From positions 2,008,001 through 2,072,000 of the forward strand of contig NZ_CP016359.1 in NCBI RefSeq assembly GCF_001951155.1: a DNA stretch of 64,000 nucleotides, written 5' to 3'. The notes under the pieces are model-generated. The model made no database searches. It saw only the letters and a program-made list of their open reading frames with translations, and was not told the DNA's origin. This stretch comes from Christiangramia flava JLT2011. Its GTDB lineage: Bacteria; Bacteroidota; Bacteroidia; Flavobacteriales; Flavobacteriaceae. This document shows positions 40,752 through 51,402 of this stretch, piece after piece (position 1 is the first letter of the stretch; each line of letters begins with the position of its first letter). The position numbers and the translations under genes are program-made.

Positions 40752-41660
40752 ATGGATCAAGAACGGAAATTCGGAAAACGAAATGTAAAATTGAGTAACC
40801 TGGAAAAGGTTTTTTTCCCGGAAGCAGGTTTGACCAAAGGCGATCTGCTGGATTATTATGAGAAAATTTCCGAAGTCATCCTGCCCTACCTGAAAGACCG
40901 GCCGCTTACCATGATTCGGTTTCCCAATGGCATCAATGACAAGCAGTTTTATCAAAAGGATACGCCTGATTATTTTCCTGATTGGATCCCTACCAAAACT
41001 ATCAAAAAAAAGGAGGGAGGGGAAACTCATTATGTTATCTGTAATGATCTAGCCACCCTCATGTATCTCACAAACCAGGCCTGCATTACCCCGCATATCT
41101 GGCTTAGCCGAAAAGACCAGGCAGATCTTCCAGACAGGCTCATTTTTGACCTCGATCCTTCAGAAGACGATTTTCAGAAATTGAAATTGGCTGCGCGAAA
41201 AATCAGGAAATATCTGAAGCAGGAATTCGAACTGAAGAGTTTTATCATGACCACGGGAAGTCGCGGGTTTCATATTAGTATTCCCATCAAACGCCAGTAT
41301 GATTTTGATGAGGTACGCAGTTTCGCCCAGGCAGCTTCCAAAGAACTGGAAGCGGAATTCCCTGAAATGTTCACTACTGCTTCCCGAAAAGCAAAACGGG
41401 ATGGAAAAATCTATCTCGACGTGGCTCGGAACGGTTTTGGGCAAACTGCGGTCACTCCTTATTCCGTCAGGCCGATCGAGGGAGCACCTGTCGCGACGCC
41501 TTTAGACTGGGACGAACTTTCCAAAAAAGATCTTTCCGCGCAGCGTTATACCATAAAAAATATCTTCCGAAGACTGGGAAGTAAAGATGATCCCTGGAAA
41601 AATATGGATGCTGAAGTTCAGGATCTTTCCGCAGCGATCAAAAAACTGCAAAAAGATTAG
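40752..41660 (+). CDS. LigD polymerase (POL/primase-like) domain as a separate protein
   Basis: A 302-residue archaeo-eukaryotic-primase-type polymerase. N-terminal RNVKLSNLEKVFFPEAGLTKG near 8-28, DRLIFDLDPSEDD with the D-x-D metal site near 128-140, ITTGSRGFHISIPI-type segment near 161-174 and the late VTPYSVRPIEGAPVATPLDW near 236-255 are conserved in LigD POL proteins. It fills and adds nucleotides at broken DNA ends. It is encoded just one base after the LIG gene and overlaps the convergent terC gene by 4 bases. No Ku gene is visible in the neighbourhood. Confidence 0.9.
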   Translation: MDQERKFGKRNVKLSNLEKVFFPEAGLTKGDLLDYYEKISEVILPYLKDRPLTMIRFPNGINDKQFYQKDTPDYFPDWIPTKTIKKKEGGETHYVICNDLATLMYLTNQACITPHIWLSRKDQADLPDRLIFDLDPSEDDFQKLKLAARKIRKYLKQEFELKSFIMTTGSRGFHISIPIKRQYDFDEVRSFAQAASKELEAEFPEMFTTASRKAKRDGKIYLDVARNGFGQTAVTPYSVRPIEGAPVATPLDWDELSKKDLSAQRYTIKNIFRRLGSKDDPWKNMDAEVQDLSAAIKKLQKD

Positions 41661-42376
41661 TCGTTCTTTTTCCGGTAGCGCATGTTCAGCATTTCTATGG
41701 CCAGCGAAAAGAATACTGCAAAATAGATATAGCCTTTGGGAACATGATAGTGAGCGCCTTCCACGATCAGCATCACGCCAATCAGTATCAAAAATGATAA
41801 TGCCAGGATCTGAATGGTTGGATGATCGTTTACGAATTTCCCTACCGGTTTGGCAAAAATCATCATCACGATAATAGCAATTATTACCGCAATGATCATC
41901 AGGATTAGTTGATCCGTTAGCCCAACCGCGGTTAAAATGGAATCAAAGGAAAATACAATATCTAGCAGGACGATCTGGATAATGGCAGAGGAAAATCCAA
42001 GGTGGGTAGCAGTATTTCCGGTTTTGGTACCGTTTTCTTCATGACCTTCTACTTTATGATGTATTTCCAGGGTGCTTTTGACCAGTAGAAAAATTCCACC
42101 GGCAATAAGGATGATATCGCGCCAGCTTAATTCAAAATCTGCAAGCGTGAGAACTGGTTTGGTTAGACCAATGATCCAGGTAATGCTTAGGAGGAGTAAA
42201 ATTCGCATGACCAGGGCGATGGAAAGACCGCCAAGCCTCGCTTTTTTTTGATCTTTTTCCTCCACTTTGCCCGCAACCAGGGAAATAAAAATGATGTTGT
42301 CGATTCCCAGTACAATTTCAAGGAAAGTAAGAGTGAGCAGGGCGACCCAGGTATCAGGTTGAGCAAAAATTTCCAT
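41657..42376 (-). CDS. TerC-family membrane protein
   Basis: A 239-residue polytopic protein. LEIVLGIDNIIFISLVAGKV near residues 19-38 with its buried Asp is the TerC hallmark, repeated as QIVLLDIVFSFDSILTAVGLT near 133-153. About seven to eight membrane helices are seen. Members move or protect against metal ions, often manganese or tellurite-related stress. It ends 4 bases inside the convergent POL gene. No neighbour shares its strand closely. Confidence 0.9.
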   Translation of the reverse strand: MEIFAQPDTWVALLTLTFLEIVLGIDNIIFISLVAGKVEEKDQKKARLGGLSIALVMRILLLLSITWIIGLTKPVLTLADFELSWRDIILIAGGIFLLVKSTLEIHHKVEGHEENGTKTGNTATHLGFSSAIIQIVLLDIVFSFDSILTAVGLTDQLILMIIAVIIAIIVMMIFAKPVGKFVNDHPTIQILALSFLILIGVMLIVEGAHYHVPKGYIYFAVFFSLAIEMLNMRYRKKND

Positions 42377-42486
42377 TGTGCAGGCTTAGTTCCACTCAAA
42401 AATAGCCAAATTTTGACCAGTGCTAGTTAAAGTTTTCTCAAGAGGAAACCCAAATATCAGTTAAATAAAGAGGTGATAGTCCGGTT

Positions 42487-42657
42487 TTAGACAGGCAAAT
42501 TCTGATCATTATCAAATTCACTATTGAGCTTTTCGTATAGTTTTTTCTGGCGTTTGAAGAAAGGTCTTATTTTCCGGATATAGTAAAACCGATGAGCCAG
42601 CAGCACCAAAACAGGAACAAGGCTTAGAAAAAGACCGATGAGTAGGAATCGTGACAT
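42487..42657 (-). CDS. Small membrane protein (56 residues)
   Basis: A short reading frame on the minus strand coding MSRFLLIGLFLSLVPVLVL followed by a basic stretch (HRFYYIRKIRPFFKRQKK) and an acidic C-terminus ending in QNLPV. It has one N-terminal membrane helix and a cytoplasmic tail, a common layout for small regulators or membrane-associated peptides. The frame is clean and occupies the otherwise empty 440-base gap between terC and DUF819 genes. No family was recognised; its translation is not proven. The rest of the gap (42377-42486, 42658-42817) shows nothing further. Confidence 0.6.
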   Translation of the reverse strand: MSRFLLIGLFLSLVPVLVLLAHRFYYIRKIRPFFKRQKKLYEKLNSEFDNDQNLPV

Positions 42658-42817
42658 TTTCTGTAATTTGACTGGAAGTAAGTTAAAAAAATCTAAAAAT
42701 TGAAAATTTTAACTGTTAAAGAATAAGTGTCTTTTGCGTACTTTTCAGCGTAAAGGCTAATAATTGGCATCAACATGAAAAATTCTTAGTCTAAATTTCT
42801 AAAAATTACAATTTCGA

Positions 42818-43951
42818 ATGCAGGCGTTCACGGTTCTTACAATTCTTATTTTGGTCATCTTGGCAAGCGAATGGCTGGCCAGGAATACAATTTTACGAAA
42901 TATCAGTGCGTCGCTTTTGGTGATCTTGTTCGGGGCCATCCTGGCAAACACTGGGTTAATTCCCAGCGCTTCCACTGCCATTCCCTTATACGGGCATATT
43001 TTCCATTACGTGGCTCCTGCCAGTATTTTCTTTCTCCTGCTCGGTGTAGATCTAAAAAATATCAGGAAAGCGGGAGTGCCTATGTTGCTTGCTTTTGGCC
43101 TGGGCGCTTTGGGAACAGCGATTGGGGTGATTGTGGCTTTGCAAATCATCGATTACCAGTTGGTTTTTGGGAAAGATTACGCGGCGATCAGCGGGATGAT
43201 GACCGGGACCTATATTGGTGGAAGCGCCAATTTTAACGCGCTGGCCATTGAATTTGATATGCTTCGGAAAGGTGCTGAATACACCGGCCTGGTCGTGGCC
43301 GATAATATAGTCACTACGGTCTGGATGCTTGTGACACTGGTTATTCTGCCCGTTTTTCAGAAGATTTTTCCGCATCCGAAGAATATTCAGCATACGGCCG
43401 AAAAAAATACCGATGTAGCGAAACCGGTTAGCCTGATGCAATTACTAATCGTCTTGAACCTGGGGATGCTCACCATTCTTTTTTCTGAAGGTATAGCGAA
43501 CTGGTTCGCCGAACAAGGGCTTAACCTGCCTTCGATCCTGGTGCTGACAACCGTAGCCCTGATTTTGGCGCAATTCCGGAGTATCCGAAATATGGCTGCT
43601 TCCAGGATGCTGGGATTGTTCAGTATTTACCTGTTTTTAGCGGTAGTTGGTGCGTATTGCGAGATCAGTGCCCTGGTGGAAGTTGGGAATTATGCGTTTC
43701 AGATCTTGATCTTTACCGTTAGTATTGTCGCCATCCACGGAATTTTCCTGCTGGGAATGTCGGTTTTGTTGAAATTAGACTGGGCGATCGTCGCGATCGC
43801 TTCTCAGGCCAATATTGGTGGTTCCAGTACGGCCCTGGCTCTTGCTGAAAGTTTTAAAAGGGATGATCTGTTGCTTCCGGCAATTCTGGTAGGCTCCCTT
43901 GGAACCGCGCTGGGAACCTATATTGGATTCCTGGTTGCGGCATTGGTGTGA
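42818..43951 (+). CDS. DUF819-family membrane protein
   Basis: A 377-residue polytopic membrane protein with about ten helices. Conserved stretches are HYVAPASIFFLLLGVDLKNI near 66-85, the GGSANFNALA segment near 134-143 and IASQANIGGSSTALALAESF near 327-346; these Gly/Ser/Asn repeats are the two pseudo-symmetric signature loops of DUF819 (YjcL-like). Substrate and direction are unknown; the two-fold repeat suggests a transporter. Its TGA overlaps the ATG of a 26-codon frame. Confidence 0.88.
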   Translation: MQAFTVLTILILVILASEWLARNTILRNISASLLVILFGAILANTGLIPSASTAIPLYGHIFHYVAPASIFFLLLGVDLKNIRKAGVPMLLAFGLGALGTAIGVIVALQIIDYQLVFGKDYAAISGMMTGTYIGGSANFNALAIEFDMLRKGAEYTGLVVADNIVTTVWMLVTLVILPVFQKIFPHPKNIQHTAEKNTDVAKPVSLMQLLIVLNLGMLTILFSEGIANWFAEQGLNLPSILVLTTVALILAQFRSIRNMAASRMLGLFSIYLFLAVVGAYCEISALVEVGNYAFQILIFTVSIVAIHGIFLLGMSVLLKLDWAIVAIASQANIGGSSTALALAESFKRDDLLLPAILVGSLGTALGTYIGFLVAALV

Positions 43952-44031
43952 TGAAAAATTACCAGTTTCTTAATAAGCAGCCGTGGCGTTTTTCCGTAAT
44001 TTCCTGGAGAGAAAAACCTGAAAATGCCTGA
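43951..44031 (+). CDS. Possible 26-residue peptide between DUF819 and MutM genes
   Basis: ATG at 43951 overlaps the DUF819 stop (TGATG) and runs for 26 codons, reading MKNYQFLNKQPWRFSVISW and a short charged end, with its stop inside the start of the MutM gene. Coupled position at both ends is suggestive but length gives little statistical support, and no relative was recognised. Confidence 0.25.
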   Translation: MKNYQFLNKQPWRFSVISWREKPENA

Positions 44032-44803
44032 ATTACCTGAAGTTTCCTATTTTAAAAAATACCTCGACGCCACCGCTCTTCATCAGAAAATCAGGAAAGT
44101 TTCCGCGCCTGAGGAGCTAATCCTTGGAACTAAGGAAGTCGCTTTTCAGCAATTGCAGGGAGACCAGCTGAAGGAAAGCAGGCGCTTGGGAAAATACCTT
44201 TTCGTAGCTACTGAAAATAGAAATACCTTGATCTTTCACTTTGGGATGACCGGGAATTTTGAATACCGGCAGGGAGAGGAACCACCAAAATATACCTATT
44301 TCACGCTGCATTTTGAGAATGATTTTCAGTTGTTCTTTACCTGTCCAAGAAAACTCGCCAGGGTGTATTTAGTGGAAGATGCGGAAGTTTTCCGGAAAGA
44401 ACATGAATTGGGACAGGATGCTTTGGAGGCTTCAGAAGAAGAATTTCTGGAACTGGCCGATGGTCGCAGAGGCAGTATGAAAGGTTTTTTGATGAATCAG
44501 AAGATCATTTCCGGGATTGGCAATTTATATTCTGACGAAATACTGTTTCAGAGCCGTATCCATCCAGCTACTGCCGTAAACGACCTGAATCAAAAAGAAC
44601 TGAAGGCAATTTTCCGAAATATTGAAAAAGTATTGCTGCGAGTAACGAAAAGTAAAATGGACAGTTCGAGTTTACCGCAAAGCTATATCACGCCATATCG
44701 AAAAGCGGGAGCCGCTTGTCCGCGTGGTAATGGAAAGATTGAAAAAGCTAAAATTGCCGGAAGAACCAGCTATTTTTGTGTAAACTGTCAGCCAGCAAAA
44801 TGA
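44024..44803 (+). CDS. Formamidopyrimidine-DNA glycosylase / endonuclease VIII family
   Basis: A 259-residue base-excision repair enzyme. The catalytic N-terminus PELPEV (Pro2-Glu3 after Met removal) is intact, FHFGMTGNFEY lies near residues 68-78, the helix-two-turn-helix segment GIGNLYSDEILFQ-like occurs near 165-177, and the C-terminal zinc finger is reduced but present: CPRGNGKIEKAKIAGRTSYFC-x2-C near 233-256. It removes oxidised bases and nicks the strand. The stop overlaps the ATG of the DUF1697 gene (ATGA). Confidence 0.88.
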   Translation: MPELPEVSYFKKYLDATALHQKIRKVSAPEELILGTKEVAFQQLQGDQLKESRRLGKYLFVATENRNTLIFHFGMTGNFEYRQGEEPPKYTYFTLHFENDFQLFFTCPRKLARVYLVEDAEVFRKEHELGQDALEASEEEFLELADGRRGSMKGFLMNQKIISGIGNLYSDEILFQSRIHPATAVNDLNQKELKAIFRNIEKVLLRVTKSKMDSSSLPQSYITPYRKAGAACPRGNGKIEKAKIAGRTSYFCVNCQPAK

Positions 44804-45335
44804 AATATATAGCCTTGTTACGCGGGATCAATGTGGGAGGTCACCGCAAGATTAAAATGCAGGATCTTCGTAAGTTTTTGGAAACAGCAGGTTTTGAGCA
44901 GGTACAAACCTATATCCAGAGTGGAAATTTGATCCTTGAAAAACCCGGTGTTGGCTCCAAGGACATCGCCGGAATGATCAAAGAGCTGATTTGGAGTAGT
45001 TTTGGATTCGAAGTGCCTGTGGTAGCGTTGGAAGGAAATTATGTTACCGAAATAATTTCAGCATATCCTTTTGAAGCAGAACTGAGCGAGAAGCATTTTG
45101 TGTTCCTGGCAACCGAAGTTTTTTCAAGAGATTTTGAAAGGGACAAAACCTATACGAATGGAGCAGATCAATTCCAGCTAGGTTCGCACGGCGTATACCT
45201 GAAAATTCCTGGAAAATATCACCAAACGAAACTTTCAAACGCATTCTTTGAGAAGAAACTAGGCGTTGAAACCACGACCCGAAACTGGAAACCATCCTGA
45301 AACTGGAAGAGCTGATTCATTTCACAAAAGATTAA
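44800..45335 (+). CDS. DUF1697 protein with a C-terminal frame break
   Basis: A DUF1697 protein, annotated through the conserved end. MKYIALLRGINVGGHRKIKM, QTYIQSGNLILE and the late VFLATEV and TTRNW segments are typical. In the frame as given, translation stops at 45300 shortly after TTRNW. One added A in the AAA run at 45289-45291 puts the next part back in frame as TILKLEELIHFTKD ending at 45335, giving about 178 residues, the family length. The break is thus probably a single-base loss. The start overlaps the MutM stop (ATGA). The domain's function is unknown. Confidence 0.78.
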
Positions 45336-45380
45336 CTGCGATTTCTTTTTTTCACTGGTCGCCGGGAGTACATTTAATCT

Positions 45381-45794
45381 ATGAAATTCTACGTGCTGCT
45401 AGCCTTTTTGGTAACTGCCTGTAACTTTCCGAAAGATCCGGAAAACACTTTTGAAAACGCCCAGGAACACCAGTTGAAAATTGGTGTGACCGAGAATATT
45501 CCGTTTACCAGCAAAAATGAAGAGGGTAAAGAAATCGACTTTCTTAAGGAATTTGCCCGTAGTGAAAACCTGGAGACGGAATTTATCTATGGTTCAGAAA
45601 GTGACCTGATCGAAAAACTGGAGAAACGGGAAATCGCGATCCTGGCCGGTGGTTTCGATAAAAATACGATCTGGGTTAAAAAAGCTGGGCTTAGCAGGCC
45701 GTATGACAGTGTACATGTATTTCTTATTCCGAAGGGGGAGAATAAACTTTTGCAGCATCTGGAGTTGTTCATTCATAAAAACAAGCAGCCATGA
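45381..45794 (+). CDS. Small periplasmic-binding-like lipoprotein
   Basis: A 137-residue lipoprotein with lipobox VTACN (Cys near residue 14). The rest reads like a shortened family 3 solute-binding domain: LKIGVTENIPFTSKNEEGKEIDFLKEFA, LIEKLEKREIAILAGG and YDSVHVFLIPKGENK. Only one lobe-like set of strands fits the length, so it may act as an accessory or sensor domain rather than a full binding protein. Its stop overlaps the ATG of a cation diffusion facilitator gene, so the two are coupled and it may bind or sense the metal at the periplasmic face. Confidence 0.72.
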   Translation: MKFYVLLAFLVTACNFPKDPENTFENAQEHQLKIGVTENIPFTSKNEEGKEIDFLKEFARSENLETEFIYGSESDLIEKLEKREIAILAGGFDKNTIWVKKAGLSRPYDSVHVFLIPKGENKLLQHLELFIHKNKQP

Positions 45795-46738
45795 GAGGGA
45801 TCAGAAGTTTTGAATTGCCCCCTGAATTGCAGGAGTCTCTCGAAAAAGCCAAAAAGCTGGAATGGGCAACTATTGGCTATCAGTTATCGGTAGTGGTGGT
45901 AATGTTCCTGGTTATGGGAAGTTCAGAAGCTATGAAATCTGCCTGGCTGGAGGATACGCTGGGAATGGTACCATCGGTGGTTTTTCTCATAGCCACGAAG
46001 ATCAATAATAAGAAACCAGACGATAAATTTCGGTATGGCTACCACCGTGTGTTTACGATCGCTTTCCTGATTGGTGCCACGGCCCTGCTGGTCATGGGCC
46101 TATTTCTGGTGATCGATTCCAGTATCACTTTACTGAAAGGGGAACACCCAACTATTGGAACGGTGTTTTTGGGAGACACGCAGGTATGGCTGGGCTGGGT
46201 GATGATTGCAGCTTTGCTGTACAGCTCTTTACCGGCGATGTACCTGGGATTCAAAAAGCTTCCGCTGGCGAAAAAACTGCACAATAAAGTATTGTTTACG
46301 GATGCGAAAGCTCAAAAAGCCGATTATATGACCGCGTTCGCGGCTATAGCGGGAATCATTGGGCTTGGTGCCGGATGGTGGTGGGCAGATGCCGTTGCGG
46401 CGATTTTTATTTCGGTGTCTGTTTTGAAAGACGGACTCACCTATGTGACCACCGCGATACAGGATTTGATGGACCGCTACCCCGTAACGCTCGAAAAAGA
46501 AGAGAAAGACCCGATCATCGAAGAACTGAAAGAAAAGATCCTGACCTGGGACTGGGTGAAGGCGGTAAATGTGCGTTTTCGAGAAGATGGTCAGGTTTAC
46601 CTGGGCGAGGTGGCCTTTATCCCAAATGGGGAAATCAACTTGGAAAAAATGGAATGGGCCTACCAGGAAATTCTTGGTTTTCACTGGAAGATCAATGATG
46701 TGGCTATTGCCCCGGTTAAAACCCTTCCGGAATGGTAA
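45791..46738 (+). CDS. Cation diffusion facilitator family transporter
   Basis: A 315-residue inner-membrane protein with about six helices. KFRYGYHRVFTIAFLIG near residues 77-93 is the CDF signature region, and FTDAKAQKADYMTAFAAIAGIIG near 168-190 carries the paired Asp residues of helix V that bind the metal. A C-terminal cytoplasmic domain with AVNVRFREDGQVYLGEVAFI follows. It exports a divalent metal such as zinc, iron or manganese using a proton gradient. The start overlaps the lipoprotein stop by 4 bases (ATGA). Confidence 0.87.
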   Translation: MRGIRSFELPPELQESLEKAKKLEWATIGYQLSVVVVMFLVMGSSEAMKSAWLEDTLGMVPSVVFLIATKINNKKPDDKFRYGYHRVFTIAFLIGATALLVMGLFLVIDSSITLLKGEHPTIGTVFLGDTQVWLGWVMIAALLYSSLPAMYLGFKKLPLAKKLHNKVLFTDAKAQKADYMTAFAAIAGIIGLGAGWWWADAVAAIFISVSVLKDGLTYVTTAIQDLMDRYPVTLEKEEKDPIIEELKEKILTWDWVKAVNVRFREDGQVYLGEVAFIPNGEINLEKMEWAYQEILGFHWKINDVAIAPVKTLPEW

Positions 46739-46796
46739 GCTCTGCTTCTGAACTAGTATCTAATCTTTTTCTAACTTTAGAAAAGAAACTTGAAAT

Positions 46797-47699
46797 ATGG
46801 CAAAAAAACTGAATGCGGTTTGCTTCGGAGAAATTTTATTCGATGTCTTTCCCGATAAAGAACGAATTGGCGGTGCACCTTTAAATGTAGCTTTACGGCT
46901 AAGCAGCCTTGGTGTAACTACGGAAATGATCAGCAAAGTAGGAGATGACCTTAAGGGAGAAGAATTGCTGGCGTACCTCAAGGCCAATAATATCATAACG
47001 GAAAATATCGAAAAAGACCCCAGCTTCGAAACAGGCAAAGTGCAGGTACAACTATCGGCAAGTGGTTCGGCTACTTATACTATAGATTACCCGGTGGCCT
47101 GGGACAAGATTGAAGCGACTGAAGCCATGGAGAAGAGTGTGAAAGAGGCTGATTTTTTCGTTTTTGGAAGCCTGGTTAACCGGGACGACAAGAGTCGGGA
47201 AAGCTTATTCCGCTTGCTCCCACAGGGCCGTTACAACATCCTGGATCTCAATTTAAGGCCTCCCCACTATTCCAAGGAATTGCTGATCAAACTTTTGGAA
47301 TACACCGATTTTATCAAATTCAATGATGACGAGCTGTATGAAGTGGCGGCAATGCTTGGGTCCAAGTATCACTCTCTGGAACAAAATCTGCTGTTTATGG
47401 CAGTGAAATTTCCAGATCGCAGCATTTGCGTGACTAAAGGTGCCTATGGTGCCGTTCTGATGCACGACAAAAAGCTATATTACAACAGTGGATACAGGGT
47501 ACAGGTGAAAGATACTGTTGGCGCGGGAGATTCTTTCCTAGCCACCTTACTGGCTAACCTGCTAGGGGAGGAAAATCCACAGCATGCGCTGGATCGTGCC
47601 TGTGCGATGGGAGCTTTGGTAGCTTCAGAAGAAGGAGCTACACCGGAAATCACTTCAGAAAGGCTCGAAAAATTCATCGACCCCATGGCAAAGGACTGA
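46797..47699 (+). CDS. PfkB-family carbohydrate kinase
   Basis: A 300-residue cytoplasmic kinase. IGGAPLNVALRLSSLGV near residues 22-38 is the first PfkB signature and VKDTVGAGDSFLATLLANLL near 237-256 is the second, containing the catalytic Asp. It phosphorylates a sugar such as fructose or adenosine/ribose-type substrates; which one is open. The gene stands alone on the plus strand with a 58-base gap from the CDF gene. Confidence 0.88.
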   Translation: MAKKLNAVCFGEILFDVFPDKERIGGAPLNVALRLSSLGVTTEMISKVGDDLKGEELLAYLKANNIITENIEKDPSFETGKVQVQLSASGSATYTIDYPVAWDKIEATEAMEKSVKEADFFVFGSLVNRDDKSRESLFRLLPQGRYNILDLNLRPPHYSKELLIKLLEYTDFIKFNDDELYEVAAMLGSKYHSLEQNLLFMAVKFPDRSICVTKGAYGAVLMHDKKLYYNSGYRVQVKDTVGAGDSFLATLLANLLGEENPQHALDRACAMGALVASEEGATPEITSERLEKFIDPMAKD

Positions 47700-48032
47700 A
47701 AATGAAGCAACTGAAATGTTAAAATTTACTCTTGCAAAACAATTATTTCGAAATAAATAATATTTTAGGCTCTGATATAAAGAGGATTACGTTTTTTAGA
47801 TAGGCCCTACATCTATGTTTTACGTAAGCTCGCCTAAATGGTCAGTATGAAAAAACGCTACTCAAACCTACAACTGGTTCTCAACCTTCCGAAGGAACTT
47901 TTCAATTTGCTTTTGCTGTTTTTAAGATCTCAGGATCAATTCCCGAAGCGGGATGGAAAGCTGGTTGCGATTAGAAGGAACACTCATACTGAAATTCCAT
48001 TCTCATACTACTCTCAACCCAAATCTTTTAAA

Positions 48033-48200
48033 ATGAACCGAATCAAATTATTAGGCATCATCACCGTAATGGTGAGCCTTTGCATTGCTTTCCTAAGCGA
48101 CCGGAGTGACTACCAGTTTTTTAGTACCATTATGATCTTCTTCGGAATTGGCTGGATCATAAAAGGTCGAATTTCCGAAATGAAGGCAAAAAGGGTATAA
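48033..48200 (+). CDS. Small two-helix membrane protein (55 residues)
   Basis: ATG at 48033 opens MNRIKLLGIITVMVSLCIAF, followed by a second hydrophobic helix FFSTIMIFFGIGWIIKG, a layout seen in small conserved flavobacterial membrane proteins. A longer frame upstream from 47838 is open but reads as low-complexity leader and is not supported. A strong terminator hairpin follows at 48202-48227. Function unknown. Confidence 0.65.
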   Translation: MNRIKLLGIITVMVSLCIAFLSDRSDYQFFSTIMIFFGIGWIIKGRISEMKAKRV

Positions 48201-48201
48201 A

Positions 48202-48227
48202 AAAACGGCCCTTGAAAGAGCCGTTTT
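48202..48227. terminator. Bidirectional intrinsic terminator between small membrane protein and katG
   Basis: AAAACGGC (48202-48209) and GCCGTTTT (48220-48227) pair around a 10-base loop; A and T runs on the two flanks let it act on both strands, ending the plus-strand small gene and the convergent minus-strand katG transcript. Confidence 0.75.
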
Positions 48228-48243
48228 CAAAAATATATAGAGA

Positions 48244-50520
<2,277 letters not shown>

Positions 50521-50647
50521 TTAGTAACAATCTAAATTTACAATGTTTATTTCTTATAGTTTTAAAATTTTGATAGTTAATAACTATTAAGCTTCAGTAA
50601 AACTTATTGTCTTATAAAACTGCCAGTTCAAAAAGCTTTTCAGAGAA

Positions 50648-51301
50648 TTAGGCGGTGTTGCAAAATACTTCGGAAGAATTGGAATTCCTGGAGTTCCATA
50701 ATTTCTGAAATTCGGAAAGCGCTTCCGAAGCTTTGGAACAGTCAGTCTCTGTATTGGGAATTTCTGTTTCCACTGATCCGGCATTTGAAGTTCTCTCGAA
50801 ATTTTTCTCCAGGCATTGAAGAGCCTTACCATTCAGAAAATACAGGCGCGATTGCGTGATCTGGTCCCTGGTTTGCGTTTCGCCGCCAGATTGCCTATCG
50901 AAACTCCAGTCGAGCCGATCTAAAAACACGAAAAATGGCTCCTTATTATATAGGTAAAACCAGTCGGTCGCTTCATGGTGAGAATATTCATTGTACCGAT
51001 GTTCGATAAGCACAAGCTTCTCATTTTCCGAATAAAATGTGACTTTCCCGGAGCGTTCATTATAGCAATGGTAATTGAAAGATATGGTATCAAGTTTGCC
51101 AGTTTTCCGCACGGTTTCAATTTCCGAAAAGCGTTTTTTAATGGTCGCCAGGTCTTTGGGGGGAGTAGTTGCACGAGCAGAAATTTCATTGGTCACTTCT
51201 TCAGAATTTCGGTCTGCCTGACGAGTTTTTTCGGTTTGCTGCCTGCAGGAAATCAGCAAAAGCAGGTTCAGCAGCAAAAAAATGATTTTTTCAATACGCA
51301 T
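50648..51301 (-). CDS. Lipoprotein of unknown function
   Basis: A 217-residue lipoprotein with lipobox LLISC (Cys near 19). The middle reads KLDTISFNYHCYNERSGKVTFY and LIEHRYNEYSHHEATDWFYLY, with paired aromatic and charged residues, and the end is low-complexity Ser/Asn-rich. No family was recognised. It is followed on its upstream side by a DUF5694 gene on the same strand, which is also a lipoprotein, with about 100 bases between. Confidence 0.7.
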   Translation of the reverse strand: MRIEKIIFLLLNLLLLISCRQQTEKTRQADRNSEEVTNEISARATTPPKDLATIKKRFSEIETVRKTGKLDTISFNYHCYNERSGKVTFYSENEKLVLIEHRYNEYSHHEATDWFYLYNKEPFFVFLDRLDWSFDRQSGGETQTRDQITQSRLYFLNGKALQCLEKNFERTSNAGSVETEIPNTETDCSKASEALSEFQKLWNSRNSNSSEVFCNTA

Positions 51302-51402
51302 TGCAAAGAGTTTGAGAGCTTTGAAAATACATATTAAATCCTCGGCAGGCGTATGATTTTGACCTGTTTAACCTTTTATTGGCAGGTCATGTGTATTTCG
51401 AT

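Noticed and set aside
47838..48032. Extended N-terminus of the small membrane protein from an upstream ATG
   Set aside because: The upstream 65 codons show no conserved features and would place a long polar region before a typical short two-helix protein; ATG 48033 gives a compact product.
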